Source: Moraxellaceae bacterium UBA2032 (GTDB taxonomy: Bacteria > Pseudomonadota > Gammaproteobacteria > Pseudomonadales > Moraxellaceae). From it: a DNA stretch of 10,362 bases. The notes below the pieces were generated by a model. It was given only the letters and a program-made list of their open reading frames with translations. It was not told where the DNA came from and made no database searches. The DNA lies in NCBI GenBank assembly GCA_002333125.1, contig DDBM01000072.1, positions 5,068-15,429 on the forward strand, in the 5' to 3' direction. Positions 1 through 6,295 of the stretch are shown here, piece after piece (position 1 is the stretch's first letter; each line of letters begins with the position of its first letter). A program made the position numbers and the translations under genes.

Positions 1-900
1 TGCGTAAGCTGGCTCAGTAAAAAAGCTAGCTAAACGATTTAACTCTTGAGCAGGTACACGTAACGCTTCGGTGTTAGTGTGTAAAAACTCAGCTTCGACT
101 TTTTGAGCAAAGACTTCTGGCGTGAGGGCCTTAACCAAAATTTTAATGCGTGCTTTGTACTTATTGTCTCGGCGACCATATAAATTATAAATACGCACAA
201 TCGCTTCTAAATAAGCAATTAGCTCAGTTTGAGGTACAAAATCACGAATTACTGCGCCAATAATAGGGGTACGACCTAAACCTCCACCCACTAAAATTTT
301 ATAGCCAATCTCGCCAGCCTCATTTTTGACAATATAAACGCCAATGTCATGTATGGCAGTTGCCGCACGGTCAACATCAGGATGGGCATTAACGGCAATT
401 TTAAATTTACGCGGTAAAAAAGCAAACTCAGGATGAAAGGTTGACCACTGACGAATTAACTCACACGTCGGGCGTGGGTCAATAACTTCACCTGCAACAA
501 CCCCTGCAAATTGGTCGGTGGTGGTGTTACGAATACAATTACCGCTGGTTTGAATAGAGTGCATTTGCACTTGAGCCAGTTCAGCTAAAATATTAGGCAC
601 TTGTTCGAGTTGTGGCCAGTTATATTGAATATTTTGACGGGTACTAATATGGGCATAACCACGGTCGTATTGACGTGCAATATGGCCTAATCTGCGTAAT
701 TGTGTGCTAGACAACATGCCATAAGGAACGGCAACACGCAACATAGGCGCGTAACGTTGTATATAAAGGCCGTTTTGTAAGCGAAAGGGACGAAACTCAT
801 CTTCGGTTAATTCGCCCGCTAAATAGCGTTGGGTTTGGTCGCGATATTGGGCGACACGTTGGTCAACGATTTTTTGGTCGTAAGCGTCGTATTGATACAT
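1..900 (-). CDS. cysI: Sulfite (nitrite/sulfite) reductase hemoprotein, beta component; N-terminal 300 residues, C-terminus outside window
   Basis: Reading the minus strand from the ATG at 898-900 gives 300 uninterrupted codons to the window edge. The family is usually about 550 residues, so roughly the C-terminal 250 are missing, including the cysteines that hold the [4Fe-4S] cluster and siroheme iron. The enzyme reduces sulfite to sulfide in cytoplasmic sulfur assimilation. A ferredoxin-like half-domain covers about residues 40-115. It is followed by the start of the siroheme-binding domain with TSGNCIRNTTTDQFAG (118-133), LPRKFK (162-167) and GGGLGRTP (205-212). R88, R124, K165 and K167 match the substrate-binding Arg/Arg/Lys/Lys set known from E. 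coli CysI (R83, R153, K215, K217). The opening, MYQYDAYDQK, resembles Pseudomonas-type single-chain enzymes. An AAGG Shine-Dalgarno element (904-907) lies 3 bases before the ATG. The family is sure; choosing sulfite over nitrite as substrate is inference. Confidence 0.93.
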   Translation of the reverse strand, partial: MYQYDAYDQKIVDQRVAQYRDQTQRYLAGELTEDEFRPFRLQNGLYIQRYAPMLRVAVPYGMLSSTQLRRLGHIARQYDRGYAHISTRQNIQYNWPQLEQVPNILAELAQVQMHSIQTSGNCIRNTTTDQFAGVVAGEVIDPRPTCELIRQWSTFHPEFAFLPRKFKIAVNAHPDVDRAATAIHDIGVYIVKNEAGEIGYKILVGGGLGRTPIIGAVIRDFVPQTELIAYLEAIVRIYNLYGRRDNKYKARIKILVKALTPEVFAQKVEAEFLHTNTEALRVPAQELNRLASFFTEPAYA

Positions 901-934
901 AAGCCTTGCACTGTGCTTGTAAAATAAAGCGCGA

Positions 935-963
935 AGCATAGCAAGTCTTGCTATATAACTAAA
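935..963 (-). promoter_or_regulatory. Candidate sigma-70 promoter of cysI (extended -10)
   Basis: On the minus strand, a TTTAGT -35 (958-963, 3/6 consensus) is followed after 17 bases by a TATGCT -10 (935-940, 4/6). TGC sits directly before the -10, giving an extended -10 of the TGn type. Transcription would start near 928, leaving a leader of about 28 bases that contains the AAGG at 904-907. The spacing is ideal but both hexamers are mediocre, which would suit an activator-dependent promoter. No experimental support is visible; this is pattern matching only. Confidence 0.35.
938..954. promoter_or_regulatory. Perfect 17-base inverted repeat, operator-like, in the cysI promoter
   Basis: ATAGCAAG (938-945) and CTTGCTAT (947-954) are exact reverse complements around a single central T. 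The repeat overlaps the proposed cysI -10 and most of the spacer. A 1-base centre is too small for a good RNA hairpin loop, and there is no T-run, so a protein-binding site for a dimeric regulator is more likely than a terminator. The binding protein is unknown. Confidence 0.45.
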
Positions 964-997
964 ATGCTTTTTATCTATATAGGCTGTTGGTTTTAGT

Positions 998-1010
998 GAT
1001 AAGCGTTATC
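998..1010. promoter_or_regulatory. Short dyad GATAA-GCG-TTATC, possible activator site upstream of cysI
   Basis: The arms GATAA (998-1002) and TTATC (1006-1010) are separated by GCG. Further TTATC pentamers occur at 971-975 and 1026-1030. Relative to the proposed cysI start near 928, the dyad is centred about 75 bases upstream, a usual position for a LysR-type activator. Assimilatory sulfite reductase genes are classically activated by CysB, so CysB is the obvious candidate. The motif is not clearly a known CysB consensus, and AT-rich sequence yields such dyads by chance. Confidence 0.25.
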
Positions 1011-1153
1011 GGTTACGTGTGAGTTTTATCAGTGACACAATGATTAATCTGTTTTGTACATCTAAAAGCATTAGAATATGTCAGTTTTAAAAGTAAGCAA
1101 TGACTCTAAAAATTTGGGCGTTGTTGTGCAAACGTATCTATTGAGATTTATTC

Positions 1154-4100
1154 ATGTCAAACGCTATCACCCCACAAATAAATAATAAAAATAAAAAACG
1201 ATTATTAGGTTTAGGTTCATTATTGAGTGTTTATAGTCTTTTAGGATTTGTTTTAGCACCTGTTATGGTGACTAAAGTGGCAAAAGACTATGTACATGAA
1301 CAATTATATTTAGATTTAAGTTTAGAAAACGTCGAAATTAATCCTCTAACTATTGCGGTTAAATTACAAGGTTTAGCTATTAAAACAGCAGAAGGGGAGA
1401 TATTAGTCTCGGCGAGAGATGTTTATCTTAATGCAAGTTTGCTGCGCTCAATTTGGAAACAGGCGGTATATGTTGAAGAGTTAGATATTATTAAGCCTTA
1501 TATTAATGCCAATATCAATAAAAATGGCCAGTTAAACTTATTAAAGCTGATTCCTCCTGATGATAATAAAGAACCAAGTCATATAACATGGCAATTAGCT
1601 GTTTTGGGTATTCATCAAGCTCAAGTTGATTTTGTGGATAACAGCTTAAAGCAGCCATTTAACGCACAAATAAAAAATATTAATGTGCAGTTAGCTAGCA
1701 TTAGCTCGTTAAATAGTCATCAGGGAAACTATCAGTTTGCCGCACAAACCGCACAGCGCGAAAAACTATCTTGGCAAGGAACGATTGCTTTAAATCCAGT
1801 CCGTTCTCAAGGTCATTTTAGTATTGAAGCGTTGCAGTTAACTACGCCGACTGACTATATGGCAGAGGCTTTACCAGTCAAAATAAAGCAAGGCACAGTT
1901 AATGTCGCTGCAAATTATCAACTACAAATAACCAATGAGCAGCCTCAATTAAGTATAAGCCAAGGAAAAATAAGCTTACTTGATGTGTCGGCTCAAATGA
2001 AAAATAACTCATCTATTGAGTATTTATTGCCTAAAGTAGAGCTAACACAGCTAAATATAGCGTGGCCAGAAGCTCAAGCCTCATTTGATAATTTGTTATT
2101 ACAACAGCCGCAAATAAAAGACATCAAAAATAACTACATCATCGCTATGTTAGAAAGCATTAATTTAAATCAAGCGAAGTGGCAGCAAAAAAATAACAAC
2201 CTTAGTTTGCATGAATTTAGCGCACAACAATTTTCTTTAAATACACCCTCCGCGCCATTGTTAGTATTGCCACAATTAAATGTGAGCCAATTTATAATGG
2301 ATGATAGTCAATTAAATACAGGACGTATTGTGTTAACAGGCGGTCAAACAGCCTTTAACTTATTTAAAACTGGCCAAAATAACTGGCAGCAAGAAATTAA
2401 AAAATTAATAGCACAATTAATACCTGTTACACATGATAAACCTAAAATAGAAGCCTCAAAAACGCCCATAAAATATCATTTGGGTGGGTTGTTAATAAAA
2501 GACTTTGTTGTTAATGCACAAGATAACCAACAAACACCTGTCTTTAAACAAAAAATCACCATTAACTCTGTGCAAATTCACCCTGAATTAGATTTGCAAA
2601 AACCACATCAATTAACGGCTGATTTAGTATTGCAAACAGGTGGTAAATTGCAGCTTTCTGGCAGCCTACAAGAAGCCCCCTTAACGATAGATGCGAAGTT
2701 GAATTTAACTAAATTAAACTTGCCGCCATTGGCTTCTTATTTAAAAGATGTTGCTTTGTTGAGTTTAGAGAGTGGTCAATTAGCGGTTGATGGCGACTTA
2801 CACTTTCAACAACAGCCTAAACTACAAGCAACGTTTAATGGCAAGGTTGGCATTAATGATTTTGCGCTAAATGACTTAAAACTTAATGAGCGTTTTTTGG
2901 CATGGAAACGCTTATTGGCTTTGGGTATTAAATGGCAATTAGAGCCAATGTCGCTTTATGTAAAAGAGATAAACACTGAGCAGCCCTTTGGTCGGGTGAT
3001 TATTGCGCCCGATAAAAGCATTAATTTAGCGCAAGTGCTTGTGGCTGATTCTAAAAAAGCCTCAGCAGCCAAAAAATCTACGCCAATGACGCTTAAAATA
3101 GATAAAACCATTGTGAGTAATGGCTCAATGCTGTTTGCCGATTTAAGTATTACGCCGCAGTTTGCTACAGGTATTCAAGCCCTTAATGGCTCAATTATTG
3201 GTATTTCTAGTGCGGCAAACAGTGATGCTAAAATAGATTTAAAAGGCCAAGTTGACCAGTATGGTAAAGCGATTATTTTGGGCGAATTAAACCCCTTTAG
3301 CCCAGATAAAAACACCAATATGAGTGTTAAGTTTGATAATATCGAGCTCACCACACTTACTCCATATTCCTCTAAATTTGCAGGATACCGTATTGATAAA
3401 GGCAAATTAAATTTAGATTTAAATTATAAAATTGCAAACCGTGAGTTAATTGCGACTAATAAGGTTGTGCTAAACCAGTTAACACTTGGCGAGCGTGTTG
3501 ATAGCCCTGATGCTAAAAATCTTCCTATTCGTTTGGCAATAGCCTTATTAAAAGACAGTAATGGTTTGATTGATTTAGATATTCCTATTACGGGCAGTTT
3601 AGATGACCCTCAATTTAAAGTTGCGCCTATTGTGTGGCAAGCGATTGTTAATGTGATTACTAAAGCAGCTACAGCGCCTTTTAAATTTATTGCTAATTTA
3701 GTGGGTGGCGGTGAGGATATGGATAGTATTGCATTTAAGCCGACCCAAGTTACGTTACAACAAGAGCAAAGTGAAAAGCTCGTTAAAATGGCTCAGGCTT
3801 TACAAAAGCGACCAGAGCTTAATATTGAAATTCGTGGCGCATTTAATAGTCAACAAGAGAGCCTATTATTAAAAGAAGATAAGTTTAAACAGGCTTTACA
3901 AGTGGCAATGGTTAAAATGGGTACAGAGTTACGCGCAGTCGAGTTTTTGTATAAGCAACAATTTGGGCTAGAGCGTTTCAAGCAGCAGCAAGTATTACAA
4001 TTCAAGCCAAGTACCGATAGTACAAAATCTGTCTTACAAACAGAGCCTTTGGCGTATCAACAAGCATTGAAGCAACAATTAATTGACGCTCAACCTAAAG

Positions 4101-4270
4101 TAGAAGGTGAGTTGCGGCAGTTAGCTTTAGAGCGAGCAAAAAATATTCGTAATGAATTAGTTGAAAATCAACATATTGCAGATGGCCGTATTTTTATTTT
4201 AGAGCCAGTCGATAGCGTTAGTACAAGTACCGATGCTGTGATTAGTAAAATATCTATAAAGCAACCCTAG
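1154..4270 (+). CDS. DUF748 family AsmA-like envelope protein
   Basis: This 1038-residue protein starts at an ATG preceded by a weak TGAG element 8 bases upstream. It has a basic N-terminus, then one hydrophobic segment at about 17-39, then a long region with no further membrane segment. That predicts an inner-membrane anchor with a large periplasmic body. Residues about 40-140 resemble the AsmA N-terminal module, and the middle is repetitive beta-strand-like sequence. The strongest family mark is at about 787-850: LPIRLAIALLKDSNGLIDLD, then ITGSLDDPQFKVAPIVWQAI, then a TKAATAPFKFIANLVGGGE-like stretch. Both are typical of DUF748 proteins. Residues about 855-900 (IAFKP, RPELNIEIRG) resemble the OmpA-like tail found in this family. 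AsmA-clan proteins such as TamB and YhdP form lipid-transport bridges, so a role in envelope lipid traffic is plausible but unproven for DUF748. The gene stands alone, divergent from cysI and 105 bases before the GntR gene. Confidence 0.85.
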   Translation: MSNAITPQINNKNKKRLLGLGSLLSVYSLLGFVLAPVMVTKVAKDYVHEQLYLDLSLENVEINPLTIAVKLQGLAIKTAEGEILVSARDVYLNASLLRSIWKQAVYVEELDIIKPYINANINKNGQLNLLKLIPPDDNKEPSHITWQLAVLGIHQAQVDFVDNSLKQPFNAQIKNINVQLASISSLNSHQGNYQFAAQTAQREKLSWQGTIALNPVRSQGHFSIEALQLTTPTDYMAEALPVKIKQGTVNVAANYQLQITNEQPQLSISQGKISLLDVSAQMKNNSSIEYLLPKVELTQLNIAWPEAQASFDNLLLQQPQIKDIKNNYIIAMLESINLNQAKWQQKNNNLSLHEFSAQQFSLNTPSAPLLVLPQLNVSQFIMDDSQLNTGRIVLTGGQTAFNLFKTGQNNWQQEIKKLIAQLIPVTHDKPKIEASKTPIKYHLGGLLIKDFVVNAQDNQQTPVFKQKITINSVQIHPELDLQKPHQLTADLVLQTGGKLQLSGSLQEAPLTIDAKLNLTKLNLPPLASYLKDVALLSLESGQLAVDGDLHFQQQPKLQATFNGKVGINDFALNDLKLNERFLAWKRLLALGIKWQLEPMSLYVKEINTEQPFGRVIIAPDKSINLAQVLVADSKKASAAKKSTPMTLKIDKTIVSNGSMLFADLSITPQFATGIQALNGSIIGISSAANSDAKIDLKGQVDQYGKAIILGELNPFSPDKNTNMSVKFDNIELTTLTPYSSKFAGYRIDKGKLNLDLNYKIANRELIATNKVVLNQLTLGERVDSPDAKNLPIRLAIALLKDSNGLIDLDIPITGSLDDPQFKVAPIVWQAIVNVITKAATAPFKFIANLVGGGEDMDSIAFKPTQVTLQQEQSEKLVKMAQALQKRPELNIEIRGAFNSQQESLLLKEDKFKQALQVAMVKMGTELRAVEFLYKQQFGLERFKQQQVLQFKPSTDSTKSVLQTEPLAYQQALKQQLIDAQPKVEGELRQLALERAKNIRNELVENQHIADGRIFILEPVDSVSTSTDAVISKISIKQP

Positions 4271-4338
4271 TTGGTTTTGTAGGATTGTTTGACATTTTGT
4301 GTTGTGGGTTTTTAGCTCTGCGTGTTAGTATTTGGCGG

Positions 4339-4357
4339 TAAAATATCGGATATGATA
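4339..4357 (+). promoter_or_regulatory. Candidate -10 and overlapping dyad upstream of the GntR gene
   Basis: TAAAAT (4339-4344) is a 5/6 match to a -10 hexamer, 31 bases before the GntR-gene ATG. It overlaps an 11-base dyad, ATATC-G-GATAT (4343-4353), which is nested with TATC (4344-4347) and GATA (4354-4357). There is no good -35 at the expected distance. GntR-family regulators commonly repress their own genes by binding short dyads at the promoter, so this is a reasonable autoregulatory site. The evidence is only position and symmetry. Confidence 0.25.
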
Positions 4358-4375
4358 CTTCATCACGGGTGAGTT

Positions 4376-5071
4376 ATGACCTTTAAAGCGGCAGAAAGCC
4401 TAGCAGAACAAATTGCACGTCATGTGGGGCGGCAAATTGTCACGGGTGACTTGGTAGAAGGCGAACGCATTCAAGAGCTTCGTATTGCGAGTGAGTTAAA
4501 TGTTAGTCGGGGTTCGGTGCGTGAAGCATTGTTGCTTTTGGAACGTCGTCGCCTAATTAATATTTATCCACGTCGTGGTGCGGTTGTGGCCGAAATGTCG
4601 GCACAGCAAATTAGAAGTTTATTTGAAGTCATTACGTTGTTGTTGGGGGTTATTGCGCGCCGTGCAGCAGATAATTGGCGACAAGCTGATGTTGAGCCAT
4701 TTACGCAGTTATTAGAGCAATTACAAAACTTGTCACGTCAGGGTGATATTGAAGGCTTTTATGAAGGCTCGTTTGAGTTTTTTCGTTTAGGTTATCGTTT
4801 TGCACTCAATACTTATATTGAAGAAATGCTTGAAGATTTACAGCCTGCGTTACAACGTAGTTATTATTTAGCCCTGCATACTAACAAGCGCGAATTACAA
4901 GAGGCACATAATCATTTTAAAGCGATTATGGAAGCTATTTTGTTGCGTAAAAGCGACCAAGCCGTCATATTAGTTGAAGAGTTTTGCCGTCATTTGCGTA
5001 ATTTGGTGTTAGATTCTTTAGCACGTATGAAACAAATTGAATTGGCTTGGGCGCAACGTTCACGTCGTTAA
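4376..5071 (+). CDS. GntR-family transcriptional regulator, FadR subfamily with FCD domain
   Basis: The protein has 231 residues, normal for the family. The ATG at 4376 is preceded by a GGGTGAG ribosome-binding element (4367-4373). Residues about 8-74 form a GntR winged helix: the VTGDLVEGERI loop (22-32), the helix-turn-helix IASELNVSRGSVREALLLLE (37-56) and the wing RRRLINIYPRRGAVV (57-71). Residues about 78-215 are the all-helical FCD effector domain. FCD proteins usually bind a metal through an Asp and three His that help hold a carboxylate ligand. Here the usual DxxFH is FEFFR (134-137 region), and the usual EHxAI appears as HFKAI with His shifted to 180. Only the last, H206 in CRHL, looks conserved. 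The domain may therefore bind a different effector or no metal. The target is unknown; it converges on the exporter operon, but that does not prove it controls it. Confidence 0.9.
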   Translation: MTFKAAESLAEQIARHVGRQIVTGDLVEGERIQELRIASELNVSRGSVREALLLLERRRLINIYPRRGAVVAEMSAQQIRSLFEVITLLLGVIARRAADNWRQADVEPFTQLLEQLQNLSRQGDIEGFYEGSFEFFRLGYRFALNTYIEEMLEDLQPALQRSYYLALHTNKRELQEAHNHFKAIMEAILLRKSDQAVILVEEFCRHLRNLVLDSLARMKQIELAWAQRSRR

Positions 5072-5087
5072 TTAAAGTTTGGGTGCA

Positions 5088-6293
5088 TCACCTTTGTACT
5101 ACACTAACGCCATCAACTAGCTGCGGTGTGGGGTACAAAACAACTTGCTCACCCGTTTTTAATCCCGAAAGTATTTGTGCCTGTGTGCCATTGTTATAAC
5201 CCACATTAACGCTAGTTAGTTGCGCTATGCCTTTATGTATTTTAAAAACCGCCCATTTATTATTCACTCTAAACAAAGAACCCGAAGGTACAACCAATGC
5301 GTGGTCATCTTTCCAAACAATAATATGAGCTTCGACTCTAAAGCCTTGACCTAGCTTTTGATACTTGTCTGCGCTGTCACTAAATTTAACGAGAACATTA
5401 ACACGTTGTTCTTCCACGCCTAACGCCGAGTATTTTGTAAAGGCAAAAGGTTCAATTTTGGCAATCGTACCGTGTAAGTCGTTGTTGCCTCCCCAATTAC
5501 TGATGGTGACAGGATTACCTACAGCGACCTTAACGGCATCGGTAGAAAGTAGCTCAACTAAAACTTCTAAATCATTGCTAGTATCACCAATCGTAATAAT
5601 TGGTGTGCCTGCTACAAGATAGTTTTCGCTTTTTTGCTGTATTTGTAGTATTTGTCCCGTTAACGGGGAAGTGACCATAATATGGTTTTTTGAGGTGTTA
5701 GATGTGGCGTTAAAACCAATAAGTCCCGTTTTGGCATTGGCGACATCTGCTTGACGCATGGTAATTGTGGCTAATGCTGTTTTAATATTAGCGGCTTGTA
5801 TGCTTAATAGTGTTTTGAGACGATCATATTCTGCTTGAGAAATTAACTGCTTTTGGTATAAGACCGCGGCACGTTGGGCTTCTTTTTGAGCTAAGGCTTT
5901 ATCGGAGTGTGCTTTTTCAAGTTCAGTTTGTGCCACGTTGAGTGCAGCTTGTGCCATGTTGAGGTTTGCTTGAGCTTGTTGCGTAGCTTTTTTATCAAGC
6001 AAGGGTAGTGATGTGGGCTGCATTTTAAAAAGTATAGATTGATTTTTAATGACTTTATCGCCAGCTTCTACCTCAACACGTAATAACTGACCTGTAATGG
6101 GGGCTGAAACCACATAAGCTTGATGCACTTGTGTTTTGCCTTCTTCACTAATAGTCAACTGCATAGGCTCGGTTTTGACTTGAGCAATATCTACCGCGAT
6201 AGCGCGTGGCCAAAAGGCATACAGTAAAATAGCACTCACAAATAAAATAGAGCCTATAACAAATAGACGTTGGGTGTTTTTTTTGGAAGACAT
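5088..6293 (-). CDS. HlyD-family periplasmic adaptor subunit of an ABC export system (MacA-like)
   Basis: The 401-residue protein starts at the ATG at 6291-6293, just 2 bases after the permease stop codon. Its SD-like GAGAA lies in the permease's final codons, so translation is probably coupled. A basic N-terminus is followed by a membrane anchor at about 10-28. Then come the first half of a lipoyl domain (VVSAPITGQLLRVEVEAGDKV, about 61-81), an Ala/Gln/Lys-rich coiled-coil hairpin (about 100-190) and the second lipoyl half (MVTSPLTGQILQI, about 206-218). A beta-barrel (about 240-328) and a membrane-proximal domain (about 331-401) complete it. This is the standard order for HlyD/MacA adaptors, which join an inner-membrane transporter to an outer-membrane channel. 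The substrate cannot be read from sequence, and no channel gene is present. The gene's end lies 16 bases from the end of the convergent GntR gene. Confidence 0.92.
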   Translation of the reverse strand: MSSKKNTQRLFVIGSILFVSAILLYAFWPRAIAVDIAQVKTEPMQLTISEEGKTQVHQAYVVSAPITGQLLRVEVEAGDKVIKNQSILFKMQPTSLPLLDKKATQQAQANLNMAQAALNVAQTELEKAHSDKALAQKEAQRAAVLYQKQLISQAEYDRLKTLLSIQAANIKTALATITMRQADVANAKTGLIGFNATSNTSKNHIMVTSPLTGQILQIQQKSENYLVAGTPIITIGDTSNDLEVLVELLSTDAVKVAVGNPVTISNWGGNNDLHGTIAKIEPFAFTKYSALGVEEQRVNVLVKFSDSADKYQKLGQGFRVEAHIIVWKDDHALVVPSGSLFRVNNKWAVFKIHKGIAQLTSVNVGYNNGTQAQILSGLKTGEQVVLYPTPQLVDGVSVVQR

Positions 6294-6295
6294 AA

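Noticed and set aside
1072..1077. TAGAAT -10-like hexamer for the DUF748 gene
   Set aside because: A 5/6 match alone in AT-rich DNA is weak; the -35 position (1049-1054, CTGTTT) is poor and the nearby TTGTAC (1054-1059) is only 12 bases away.
3175..3405. Open frames antisense to or inside larger genes (also at 5365-5622, 8104-8292, 8788-8982, 8807-9007, 9163-9348)
   Set aside because: Each lies wholly within a strongly supported gene in another frame, with no family signature of its own; treated as shadows.
4263..4280. AACC-GGTT stem followed by Ts at the end of the DUF748 gene
   Set aside because: A 4-base-pair stem overlapping the stop codon with a broken T-run does not support an intrinsic terminator.
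4289..4294. Perfect TTGACA -35 hexamer upstream of the GntR gene
   Set aside because: At 16-18 bases downstream the sequence (TTTAGC, TTAGCT, TAGCTC) is a poor -10, so no complete promoter can be supported.
5081..5094. GGTG-CAT-CACC hairpin between the convergent GntR and adaptor genes, as a shared terminator
   Set aside because: The stem is only 4 base pairs, with no proper T-run on either strand, and it overlaps the adaptor's stop codon. Too weak to call a terminator.
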